A stretch of DNA of 64,000 nt, from the NCBI RefSeq assembly GCF_000296815.2, contig NZ_CAIT01000006.1, forward strand, positions 1,928,777-1,992,776, read 5' to 3'. Of this stretch, positions 49,713 through 57,969 are shown one piece after another (position 1 is the stretch's first letter; every line of letters starts with the position of its first letter). The notes below the pieces were generated by a model, which saw nothing but the letters and a program-made list of their open reading frames with translations, searched no databases and was not told the DNA's origin. The position numbers were made by a program, and so were the translations under genes. The stretch comes from Fibrisoma limi BUZ 3 (GTDB lineage Bacteria > Bacteroidota > Bacteroidia > Cytophagales > Spirosomataceae).

Positions 49713-52700
49713 TCAAAACGTTATATTCAACCCTGCTGTGTACGTAGCGTATACAGGAATCAGGCTCACGTCCACCCCACGGCTGAGGTCGGCCTGGTTG
49801 GCATCGTTGCTACCCACCTCGGGCGAAAAGCCGGTGTACTTCGTGAGTGTAACCGGGTTCAGTGCATTCAGGTAGATACGTGCTCGCTGGATTTTCGCCT
49901 TGTTGATCAGCTTAGCCGGCAGGTTATACCCCAATTGCGCCGTACGAATCCGAACGAACGAGCCACTTTCAAGGAAGTAATCCGACACTTCGTAGTTGTT
50001 GCCGCCGGTCGAAACACGGGGCTGCGTTGTCGACGGGTTGGCAGCCGTCCAGCGGTTGATGACCGAAGCCTCGAAGTTTTCATTACCGAAACGAACGGCT
50101 TTCTTCCCGTTATAGATGCTGTTGCCGTGTGAGCCCTGCAGGTCAAGGATCAGGTCGAAGCTCTTGTAGCTCAGCCGGCTGTTGAAACCCCAGAACGCTT
50201 TCGGCAACGGTGTGCCCAGATACACCCGGTCGTTGCCGTCAATTTTACCGTCGTTGTTCTGGTCGCGGAATCGCAGATCGCCCGGCCGGACGTTGGCCTG
50301 CGTGGGACTGTTGGCGATGTCGGCCTCCGACTGGAAAATACCCGCTACCTCATAGCCGTAGAAAGCCCCGATCGGCTGGCCTACGTTGGTCAGCGTAACC
50401 GTACGGCCATTACCCAGCCCACCACCGATGATCGGGATACCGCCGTTGCCCAGGCTCGTCAGTTTGTTGTCCAGCGTGGTCAGGTTCGCGCCGATTTCGT
50501 AGTTGAAATCTCCCGCCTGATCGCGCCAGTTGGCCGATAATTCGAAACCCCGGTTCTGTACGCTCCCCGCGTTGGTCTGGATGCTCTGACCGTTTCCGAT
50601 GTCGGCCGTCAGCACAACGTCGTTCGTTTTCCGGTTGTAATAATCCGTTTCTACCGACAGCCGGTTGTTGAAGAAGCCCCATTCCAGACCGATGTCCGTT
50701 TGGGTTACCACCTCCCACGTCAGGTTCGACGTAACGGGATTCAATTCGGTGGCCCCAGGATACAGATTCTGATCCGGCCCAAACACAGCATTCAGGTTAG
50801 GCGTCACGCGGGCGTAGTACAGATAGTTCGGGATGTTGGTGTTACCCAGTTTTCCGTAACTGACGCGTAGTTTCAGGTTATCGATCTTACCCCGCAGGAA
50901 GGGTTCTTCGCTGATCCGCCAGCCCAGCCCCACGGCCGGAAACGTAGCATAGCGGTTGTTGGGCGGGAACCGCGACGAACCATCGCGCCGGACGCTGACC
51001 GTCAGCAGATACTTGTCGAGCAGGTTGTAATTAACCCGGCCGAGGTACGACGCATACGAGAACACGTAGGGCACCTGTCCGCCAACCCGGTCATTGGCCG
51101 TTCGGCCGATTTCGTTGCCGAGGTTGATGTACTTCACGTCCTCATTGTAGCCCGGTACGTCCAGCGCCGAGCCGGTCAGGATGTCGAAGCGGCTTTGCTG
51201 CGCCGTGGCTCCGGCCAGTACCGTTACGTTGTGAATCTTGTTAAACGTTTTGGTGTAGGTCAGCGTGTTTTCCCACAACCAGGTGCTCGTCAGGTCGTTG
51301 GTACGGGTTAACTGGCTACGTTCGCGGAACTGAGTTGCCGAAACGCGGAAGCGTGGCAGAAAGACCCGGCCCCGGTTGTAGCCCACGTCCACGCCAAAGC
51401 TCGACCGGAAGGTAAAATCCTTCAGAAACGTCACCTCCCCAAATACGTTACCGACCAGTCGTTCGCCCTGGCTGCGGTCGTCGTTGTACGCCAGTTGCGC
51501 CGTTGGGTTAGCGACCAGATTCACGTTCGAGAAACCATACGTACCGTCGGCGTTGATGGGCGTAACGGTCGGATCGGCCCCGTAGGCTGTCTGTACAACG
51601 CCGTTTGGTACGTTGTCCGACGTGTAATGCGTCAGCGCGATGTTGTTGCCCAGCCGCAGTACCGGCAGGACCTGGTACGTATTGTTGACCCGCAGCGAGA
51701 ACCGTTGATAGGCCGATCCTTTCACCACGCCCTCCTGCCGGAAATACCCACCGCTCACATTGAAGGTCGATTTGTCGGAGCCTCCGGCGATTGTTAACTG
51801 GTGGTTCTGAATGGCTCCGCGTTGCAGCACCTGATCGAACCAGTTCGTACCCTCGCCCAGCGACTGCGGATTGGGGAAGCGGGGCGTTGCGTTGGGGTCC
51901 TCATAGGCCAGTGCTTCGTTTACCAGCGTTGCAAATTGGGTAGCATTGGCCAGTTCAATAGGATTGGTCACCTGCGTAAAGCCGCCGTAACCGTCGTACG
52001 TAACCGTCGCCTTGCCAGGCTTACCGGTTTTGGTGGTGATCAATACGACCCCATTTGCCCCCCGGACGCCGTAGATGGCCAGCGACGAGGCATCTTTCAG
52101 GACCTCAATACTTGCGATGTCGTTGGGAGCCAGATACCGGATATCGTCCACAAACATTCCGTCCACGACGTAGAGCGGGTTACTGTTTCCGGTCGTACCA
52201 ACGCCCCGAATCCGAACCGACGGAGCCGCACCGGGCGCGCCCTGCCCCGTCGTGATCAGCACCCCGGCCGCCTTTCCCTGCAGCGCCTGCTCGGCCGACA
52301 ATACCGGTCGGTTCGCTATATCCTGCGCCTTTACCGACGAAATGGCCCCTGTTACGTCGGCTTTGCGCTGCGTACCGTAACCCACTACCACCACCTCGTT
52401 CAGCGAACGGGTATCTTCCTGGAGCGCGACGTTGAGCGTTGGTCCCTGTACGGTCCGGTCAACGGATGTAAAACCGATGGCAGAAAAGCGGAGTACTTCG
52501 CCGTCATTTGCCTGGAGTGAGTAGTTTCCGTTCACATCCGTGGTAGTTCCCCGTGTAGTCCCTGTAATACTGATGCTGACACCGGGCAAAGGCGAGTTGT
52601 CCGGAGCGCTTGTGACTGTGCCCGTTACGCGCTGTTGCGCCATAACGAACGACAAGCCAACCCACAACCAAACGTTGAGTAGTAATGCTATTTTTTTCAT
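49713..52700 (-). CDS. susC: SusC/RagA TonB-linked outer-membrane transporter
   Basis: The 995-aa outer-membrane importer of glycans has a signal peptide (1-21, ending FVMAQ), a carboxypeptidase-regulatory-like domain (about 23-95, RVTGTVTSAPDNSPLPGVSI), the TonB-box region LNEVVVVGYGTQRKADVTGA (about 100-119), the SusC signature VRIRGVGTTGNSNPLYVVDG in the plug (about 155-175) and a barrel that ends NPVTLTKYTGFSPEVGS. It is paired with SusD downstream. A TATATTTG promoter element at 52723 lies only 22 bp before the ATG. No sigma/anti-sigma or hybrid two-component regulator is next to the pair. Confidence 0.96.
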   Translation of the reverse strand: MKKIALLLNVWLWVGLSFVMAQQRVTGTVTSAPDNSPLPGVSISITGTTRGTTTDVNGNYSLQANDGEVLRFSAIGFTSVDRTVQGPTLNVALQEDTRSLNEVVVVGYGTQRKADVTGAISSVKAQDIANRPVLSAEQALQGKAAGVLITTGQGAPGAAPSVRIRGVGTTGNSNPLYVVDGMFVDDIRYLAPNDIASIEVLKDASSLAIYGVRGANGVVLITTKTGKPGKATVTYDGYGGFTQVTNPIELANATQFATLVNEALAYEDPNATPRFPNPQSLGEGTNWFDQVLQRGAIQNHQLTIAGGSDKSTFNVSGGYFRQEGVVKGSAYQRFSLRVNNTYQVLPVLRLGNNIALTHYTSDNVPNGVVQTAYGADPTVTPINADGTYGFSNVNLVANPTAQLAYNDDRSQGERLVGNVFGEVTFLKDFTFRSSFGVDVGYNRGRVFLPRFRVSATQFRERSQLTRTNDLTSTWLWENTLTYTKTFNKIHNVTVLAGATAQQSRFDILTGSALDVPGYNEDVKYINLGNEIGRTANDRVGGQVPYVFSYASYLGRVNYNLLDKYLLTVSVRRDGSSRFPPNNRYATFPAVGLGWRISEEPFLRGKIDNLKLRVSYGKLGNTNIPNYLYYARVTPNLNAVFGPDQNLYPGATELNPVTSNLTWEVVTQTDIGLEWGFFNNRLSVETDYYNRKTNDVVLTADIGNGQSIQTNAGSVQNRGFELSANWRDQAGDFNYEIGANLTTLDNKLTSLGNGGIPIIGGGLGNGRTVTLTNVGQPIGAFYGYEVAGIFQSEADIANSPTQANVRPGDLRFRDQNNDGKIDGNDRVYLGTPLPKAFWGFNSRLSYKSFDLILDLQGSHGNSIYNGKKAVRFGNENFEASVINRWTAANPSTTQPRVSTGGNNYEVSDYFLESGSFVRIRTAQLGYNLPAKLINKAKIQRARIYLNALNPVTLTKYTGFSPEVGSNDANQADLSRGVDVSLIPVYATYTAGLNITF

Positions 52701-52722
52701 ACTTCGTATTGGATAAATTAAA

Positions 52723-52730
52723 CAAATATA
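52723..52730 (-). promoter_or_regulatory. -7 promoter element (TATATTTG) of the first susCD locus
   Basis: On the minus strand TATATTTG matches TAnnTTTG exactly. It lies 22 bp upstream of the susC ATG, implying a very short leader. No clear -33 partner is visible. Confidence 0.6.
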
Positions 52731-52789
52731 CTACCACAGTTTTGCTATATAGTTTATAGAACCAAAGAAAATTTTGCACATAAAAAATC

Positions 52790-52825
52790 AAAAAGCGCGA
52801 CCCAGACGTCTGAATCGCGCTTTTT
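52790..52825. terminator. Bidirectional terminator between the thioredoxin genes and susC
   Basis: Arms AAAAAGCGCGA and TCGCGCTTTTT around a 14-nt loop, followed on the minus strand by GATTTTTTATG. It ends the thioredoxin-like operon 46 bp past its stop and separates it from the susC promoter. Confidence 0.82.
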
Positions 52826-52870
52826 AACTGAATTTTAGCTATTTATTATTCAGGAGGACCTGGCCGAAAC

Positions 52871-53491
52871 TTAGGCATCGCGCCATTTTATTCCGCAACC
52901 GATGGCCCGTGCCGTGGGCATCGTGACGGGCTTACCCGCCAGCAATTCAGTCACGGCTTGTTCTACGTATTTCTTATCAGCGGCTGCTGCATCGCGTTGG
53001 TTGTTGTCGATGGCACCGATGTAGGCCACTTTGTAAGCGTCCCCTTCTTTTTTGAGCACGAACATATGGGGGGTGTTCGTTGCCCCAAACGCTTTGGCCA
53101 CTGCCTGCGTTTCGTCGTGCAGATACGGAAAGCCATACGATTTACCCCTGGCGCGCTGCTGCATGGCGCCGTACGAATCGCCGGGCGATCGCTGCTCGTC
53201 GTTCGACTGAATCGCCACGACCGGGTAGCCTTTCGGCGCAAACTGCTCGTTCAGGGCAATGATCCGGCTCTCGTAGGCTTTCGCAACCGGGCAGGTGTTG
53301 CAGGTAAAGGCAATGATGTACCCTTTGACATCCTTCCGATCGGCGAGCGACACAGCTTTGCCGTCCACGTTCTTCAGCTTAAAATCTGCTACCGTATCCC
53401 CAACTTTGTAGCCATCCGACACAAACCGCATGCTCATCAGCAGCACCGCCAGCAGCATCGCCATTCCCGGTAAAAGCTTCGATTTTCTCAT
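52871..53491 (-). CDS. Secreted redoxin (AhpC/TSA-type thioredoxin-fold protein)
   Basis: The 206-aa protein has an N-terminal hydrophobic signal or anchor (about 8-22) and a thioredoxin fold (about 28-180). The redox-active pair C64/C67 is in AFTCNTCPVAKAYESR, followed by the IQSNDEQRSPGDSYGAMQQR region typical of a Bacteroidota redoxin subgroup. This Cys arrangement fits thiol-disulphide exchange in the periplasm. It follows the TlpA-like gene with only 2 bp between, so the two are co-transcribed; a terminator at 52790-52825 ends the unit. The electron donor and substrate are unknown. A link to the adjacent glycan locus is possible but not shown. Confidence 0.85.
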   Translation of the reverse strand: MRKSKLLPGMAMLLAVLLMSMRFVSDGYKVGDTVADFKLKNVDGKAVSLADRKDVKGYIIAFTCNTCPVAKAYESRIIALNEQFAPKGYPVVAIQSNDEQRSPGDSYGAMQQRARGKSYGFPYLHDETQAVAKAFGATNTPHMFVLKKEGDAYKVAYIGAIDNNQRDAAAADKKYVEQAVTELLAGKPVTMPTARAIGCGIKWRDA

Positions 53492-53493
53492 GG

Positions 53494-53988
53494 TTATTGT
53501 GGTTTATACGCGTTGATTATGGTTTCTAATTCGCCTTCTTTGACCGCTTTACCAATAAACTTACGAATATTTTTCGCCCGGTTGACAACGAGCGTCATGG
53601 GTAGCGCCCCGGACCATTCCGGGGCAATCTTTTCGATCCAGGCGTTCTGGTCGGGTTCATCGAGCAGTACCACCCGCGAACGCAGGTTCCGCTTTTTCAC
53701 GAACGGCTTCACCTTCGTTTCCAGTGCATCCGGTTCGTCCAGATTAACCAGCAGCACGCTCAGCTTCCTGTCGGCGTATTTTTGCCGGACGGCTTCGAAT
53801 TGGGGCAGTTCCTTGACGCAGGGGGCGCACCAGGTTGCCCAGAAGTTGACAACACGCAGTGTATCGTCGGTCTTGTTCAGCAACGGTCCCAGTTGGGCCA
53901 GTTTGATGACGGCTACGGACTGCCCCCTGGCGGGCAGACAAACGCTGCATACCAGCCAGACAGCAAGAAAGGCAAGACAGGTCTTCAT
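53494..53988 (-). CDS. TlpA-like periplasmic thiol-disulphide oxidoreductase
   Basis: The 164-aa protein has a signal peptide (about 1-23, LAVWLVCSVCLPARGQ) and a thioredoxin fold with the active site FWATWCAPCVKELPQF (C54, C57). This CxPC-containing motif is typical of TlpA/ResA proteins that reduce disulphides in the periplasm. The cis-Pro region GALPMTLVVNR is present (about 130-140). It is the first gene of a two-gene minus-strand operon with the redoxin, 2 bp apart. A hairpin at 54019-54049 lies 31 bp upstream of its start. Confidence 0.88.
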   Translation of the reverse strand: MKTCLAFLAVWLVCSVCLPARGQSVAVIKLAQLGPLLNKTDDTLRVVNFWATWCAPCVKELPQFEAVRQKYADRKLSVLLVNLDEPDALETKVKPFVKKRNLRSRVVLLDEPDQNAWIEKIAPEWSGALPMTLVVNRAKNIRKFIGKAVKEGELETIINAYKPQ

Positions 53989-54018
53989 CCGGGAAAGTAA
54001 GCTTGGACTGGTTTGGCG

Positions 54019-54049
54019 TTACACCCCCAACATCCTGAAGGGGGTGTAA
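54019..54049. repeat. Intergenic hairpin related to the palindromic element at 31.7 kb
   Basis: Arms TTACACCCCC and GGGGGTGTAA around AACATCCTGAA. The core CCCCCAACATCCTGAAGGGG closely resembles CCCCCAGCCCCCTGAAGGGG in the element at 31696-31767. It lies between the GH92 stop and the TlpA-like start and has no U-run. Confidence 0.6.
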
Positions 54050-54104
54050 TACTACGAAGATAACGAGCCAGTTAGGTTATTAGCTTACCATAGCGCAGAA
54101 TTCG

Positions 54105-56450
54105 CTAAGGTCGTGTGCCCGCCTGGCTCAACGACGGGGGTGCATCTGCCGGCCGACTACCCCAGTTTTTATTCGGCTGCGGTCCCATTTGTAGCACCAG
54201 TTCGCCACCGTTCAGGATTTCGTCATGGCTCAGGTACGTGCGTGTGAACGGCTTGCCATTCAGCGTAGCCGACTGAATGTACACGTTTTGCTCCGAGTTA
54301 TTCCTGGCCAGAATCCGGAACGGCTTGCCGCTGGGTGGGTTGATCGTCACGGCGTCGAGCGATGGGCTGCCCAGCACGTAGTAGGGTGTGCCGGGGCAAA
54401 CTGGATATATCCCGGCCATGCTGAACGCCAGCCAGGCCGACATCTGTCCGCCGTCTTCATTCCCGCTCAGACCTCCCGGCCCGGTGCTGTATTCCTCCCG
54501 AACAATCTGCCGAACACGTGCCTGGGTTTGCCAGGGCGCTCCGGCGTAGGCGTAGAGGTAAACGATCTGGTTGTTCGGTTCGTTGCCGTGCCAGTAGTAT
54601 CCCCCTTCGAACAACGTATCGAGTTTGGCCACAAATCGTTGGCGACCACCGATGCCCTCAATCAGTCCGGCAACATCCTGCGGCACAAAATAGGTGTACT
54701 GCGCCGGTGAACCCTCCGTGATGAAGGAAGCGCGCAGCGCAAACGGATTGAATCGGTCGACCCAGTTCCCGTTGGCGTAGCGACCGCGTACGTAGCCGGT
54801 TTTGGGGTCCAGTACGTTCCGGTAATTCATCGCCCGCTTGGTCAGCGCTTGCTGGTCGTCTGCATGGCCCAACGCTTTCGCTAACTGGCTCAGGCAGAAA
54901 TCGTCGTATGCGTATTCGAGTGTACGCGACACCTGTTCACGCTTATGAAACGCCTGCCAGACCGAATCCTCCAGCGGGATGTAGTTGTATTGCAGATACG
55001 ACGCCAGCGCCCGGCGACCTTTGCCCGACTCGTAGCTTTTCGGGTCTTTGTTGACATCAAAGGCATTCTGGCGCAGGTACCGATACGCCGTTTTCACATC
55101 AAAGTTGCGGATGCCTTTTACGTACGCATCCGCTACGGCCGACTGCGCATGATCGCCGATCATGGCCGCCGTGTAGCTGTTCCAGCAAGGGAAAATCGGC
55201 ATCCAGCCCCCCTGTTCGGCTTTTTTGACCAGCGACTGCATCATCTCGCCTGACCGCTGCGGATTCAGCAGGTTCTGGAGCGGCTGGCACGCCCGAAACG
55301 TATCCCATAGGCTGAAATCGCAGTAATACGTGAATCCTTCGGCCCGCCGGATGGTCGTATCTTCAGCAAAACCCGGGTAACGGCCATCCACGTCGGAGAA
55401 GATACGAGGGGTCAGATTTGCGTGGTAGAGCGCCGTGTAGAACAGCGTTTTATCGGTATCGCTGCCCCTGGCCTGCATACGGCTCAACTCGGCATTCCAG
55501 GCCGCTTCGGTCTGTTGGCGAACCCGGGCCAGATCCCAGTGATTGATTTCTGACTCCAGGTTTTTCCGGGCACCGGCTTCGTCAACGAACGACGTACCGA
55601 CCCGAACCCGAACCACCTCGCCGGGTCTGAGGTTCCAGCCAACGTAGGCCCCAACGGCTTCTCGACGCCCCCCACCCTTCGCCTGTCGTTGCCCCTCTCT
55701 GGCTTCGTAATTAGTCCACGTACCCACCTTTACCAGTGGCCGGTCGAACTGCACAACGAAATAGCCGCTGAACCCGGCCGACTGCCCCGCTCCCTGGTAA
55801 ATGCGGTGAACAGGGTTGTAGCCGACGATCTCGTTCCGCTCGGGGTGAATTTCGACGTACCCTTCGCCTTCATCGCTGTTCGGTTCGATCAGAATGGCAC
55901 TTTCGCCACCCTTACCGAACGTGAACTGCAACAGCCCCGCCCGCGTGTGCGCCGATATTTCGGCCCGAATGTCTGAATCGGTCAGGCGAACGTCGTAGTA
56001 AGCGGGCGTAACGGTCTCGGTTGCGTGGTTAAAGCGGGAGCCTCGCTCAGCGGGCCGTAGTGCCAGCGTTCCGGCAATGGGCATGATGGTCAGCGAACCG
56101 TAGTCCTGCACACAACTGCCGTTCAGCCAGTGTGTACCGCGAAAGCCATTGATTTTGGTGTCGTTGTAGTAGTACGGCGCAATGCACTTGGTTTCAGTCG
56201 CCTGCGTTTGCGGAGTCCAGGTCGTCATCGCATGTGGCTGCCCAATAGCCGGCACAATCTGACCTTTCAATTCGCTCCCCGCTTCGCTGTGTTTCCTGGC
56301 GGTTGGCGTCTGACTCGGTGCCGATCCAATGAGCGGATTGACGTAAGCGACCGGCCGTTTCTGGGCATACATCGGGTGGGTTATGAGCAGTACGCAGAGA
56401 ATCCAGACCGGGAACGTTGTCTTCAGCAAATAGTGAGTCAAAAGCTGCAT
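54105..56450 (-). CDS. GH92-family alpha-mannosidase
   Basis: Secreted enzyme of 781 aa with a signal peptide (about 10-29, PVWILCVLLITHPMYAQ). The N-terminal beta-sandwich carries the GH92 signature INGFRGTHWLNGSCVQDYGS (about 105-124). The (alpha/alpha)6 barrel includes FYTALYHANLTPRIFSDVDG and the catalytic-region motifs QGGWMPIFPCWNSYTAAMIG, GNEDGGQMSAWLAFSMAGIYPV and the C-terminal YVLGSPSLDAVTI. GH92 enzymes are calcium-dependent exo-alpha-mannosidases that invert configuration, often acting on alpha-1,2 or alpha-1,3 linkages of N-glycans or yeast mannan. It lies upstream of the thioredoxin pair and the first susCD locus on the same strand, but a hairpin and a terminator separate them, so it may be a separate transcript. 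Confidence 0.93.
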   Translation of the reverse strand: MQLLTHYLLKTTFPVWILCVLLITHPMYAQKRPVAYVNPLIGSAPSQTPTARKHSEAGSELKGQIVPAIGQPHAMTTWTPQTQATETKCIAPYYYNDTKINGFRGTHWLNGSCVQDYGSLTIMPIAGTLALRPAERGSRFNHATETVTPAYYDVRLTDSDIRAEISAHTRAGLLQFTFGKGGESAILIEPNSDEGEGYVEIHPERNEIVGYNPVHRIYQGAGQSAGFSGYFVVQFDRPLVKVGTWTNYEAREGQRQAKGGGRREAVGAYVGWNLRPGEVVRVRVGTSFVDEAGARKNLESEINHWDLARVRQQTEAAWNAELSRMQARGSDTDKTLFYTALYHANLTPRIFSDVDGRYPGFAEDTTIRRAEGFTYYCDFSLWDTFRACQPLQNLLNPQRSGEMMQSLVKKAEQGGWMPIFPCWNSYTAAMIGDHAQSAVADAYVKGIRNFDVKTAYRYLRQNAFDVNKDPKSYESGKGRRALASYLQYNYIPLEDSVWQAFHKREQVSRTLEYAYDDFCLSQLAKALGHADDQQALTKRAMNYRNVLDPKTGYVRGRYANGNWVDRFNPFALRASFITEGSPAQYTYFVPQDVAGLIEGIGGRQRFVAKLDTLFEGGYYWHGNEPNNQIVYLYAYAGAPWQTQARVRQIVREEYSTGPGGLSGNEDGGQMSAWLAFSMAGIYPVCPGTPYYVLGSPSLDAVTINPPSGKPFRILARNNSEQNVYIQSATLNGKPFTRTYLSHDEILNGGELVLQMGPQPNKNWGSRPADAPPSLSQAGTRP

Positions 56451-56583
56451 AAACGAGATGTTGGTATTAGAAAAAACTTAGATTCAGTTCCGAACAGCCG
56501 ATCTGCCCAACTTCAAAAAACGCTTTGCTGTTAGTTCCCTGACTACCCCTTGTAAATGTATGTAGCTACCAAGACCTTCAATC

Positions 56584-57942
56584 ATGACTAATTTATTAAG
56601 TACCTCGAACAACCCGTTAATCAGGCCTTTTGCCGAGTTCTTCAGAACAGAGTCGGCCAGCGGACTGATTCTACTCGGTAGTAGCGTAACGGCGTTGCTA
56701 CTTGCAAACATCGATGTTGGCATTGGCCGCTATTTTCCGGCCATCTGGGACAGTACACTTAGCCTGTCGGTGAATGACTTCCGGCTGGAGAAGACCGTAG
56801 CCCACTGGATCAACGATGGCCTGATGGCCTTGTTTTTTCTGGTGGTTGGCCTGGAAATCAAGCGGGAGGTGCTGGAAGGTGAACTATCATCCATCCAGCA
56901 GGCGGCCCTGCCCCTGGTCAGTGCCGTCGGCGGTATGGTGGTACCGGCCCTCCTTTTCCTCCTGACCAACTGGCAGACACCCACGCATTCAGGATGGGGC
57001 ATTCCCATGGCTACCGATATTGCATTTGCCCTGGCGATCCTGTACCTGCTTGGCGACAGGGTACCGCTCTCGCTGAAAATCTTCCTGACCGCCCTGGCCA
57101 TCGCCGACGACCTTGGCGCGGTTATGGTCATTGCCCTGTTCTATACCCACGACATCCACCTGGACTACCTCGCCTGGGCAGGTGGCATATGGGTATTGCT
57201 GCTGATCCTGAATCACCTGGGAGTCCGAATTCTGACCATCTATCTGCTCTTTGGCCTTGTCCTGTGGTACGTCACGCTTAAATCCGGCGTCCACGCGACC
57301 ATCGCCGGGGTGTTGCTGGCAATCACCATTCCGTTCCGGATTCGGTACACACAACAGGAGTTGATGCGGTTTCTTCACCACCGAATGACCGTTATCAGGG
57401 AAGCGATTCAGGTTAACGATGTTCAGCCGCGCGATATTACCGAAGAGTTAGAGGACATCAACGAGCACATTAGCTCACCGGCCCAGCGGCTCGAAGCCCA
57501 GCTTCATGGACCTGTATCGTTTGTTATTATTCCGTTGTTCGCTTTCTGCAATACCAGTCTGCTCATCGACGTGGGACTGATTAACCAACTGCTTTCGCCA
57601 TTGCCGCTGGGTATCATGATCGGCCTTTTCATTGGAAAACCACTGGGCATCAGCCTGCTGGCCTGGCTTGCCGTTCGGCTGGGCTTTGCCAGTCTGCCCG
57701 CCGGTGTCAGGTGGTTGCAGTTAATCGGCGTTGCCTGTCTGGCGGGTATCGGCTTTACCATGTCCATCTTCGTTACGCTGCTGGCCTTTGCCGAACAACC
57801 TGCCTCACAGGGTATAGCTAAACTGGCTATTCTGATTGCCTCGCTCCTGTCGGGCGTACTCGGATACGTACTGCTGGCAAAGACACTGCCCCAAAAAAAT
57901 AGCAGGGATCGCCTAACCGAAGCCCTGGAGGAGCAGACGTAA
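56584..57942 (+). CDS. nhaA: Na+/H+ antiporter NhaA
   Basis: Inner-membrane antiporter of 452 aa with about 12 helices that exchanges cytoplasmic Na+ or Li+ for protons. The ion-binding Asp pair is in FLTALAIADDLGAVMVIALF (about 173-192), preceded by MATDIAFALAILYLLGDRVP with the conserved TD. The opening GLILLGSSVTALLLAN, then FFLVVGLEIKREVLEGEL (about 90-107) and the C-terminal GIGFTMSIFVTLLAF are all typical. It stands alone on the plus strand between two minus-strand carbohydrate loci and ends 27 bp before the convergent GH106 gene. The cytoplasmic loop at about 260-310 is longer than in the E. coli protein. Confidence 0.95.
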   Translation: MTNLLSTSNNPLIRPFAEFFRTESASGLILLGSSVTALLLANIDVGIGRYFPAIWDSTLSLSVNDFRLEKTVAHWINDGLMALFFLVVGLEIKREVLEGELSSIQQAALPLVSAVGGMVVPALLFLLTNWQTPTHSGWGIPMATDIAFALAILYLLGDRVPLSLKIFLTALAIADDLGAVMVIALFYTHDIHLDYLAWAGGIWVLLLILNHLGVRILTIYLLFGLVLWYVTLKSGVHATIAGVLLAITIPFRIRYTQQELMRFLHHRMTVIREAIQVNDVQPRDITEELEDINEHISSPAQRLEAQLHGPVSFVIIPLFAFCNTSLLIDVGLINQLLSPLPLGIMIGLFIGKPLGISLLAWLAVRLGFASLPAGVRWLQLIGVACLAGIGFTMSIFVTLLAFAEQPASQGIAKLAILIASLLSGVLGYVLLAKTLPQKNSRDRLTEALEEQT

Positions 57943-57969
57943 TAAATTCAGCACTTGGGCGTCATGTTG

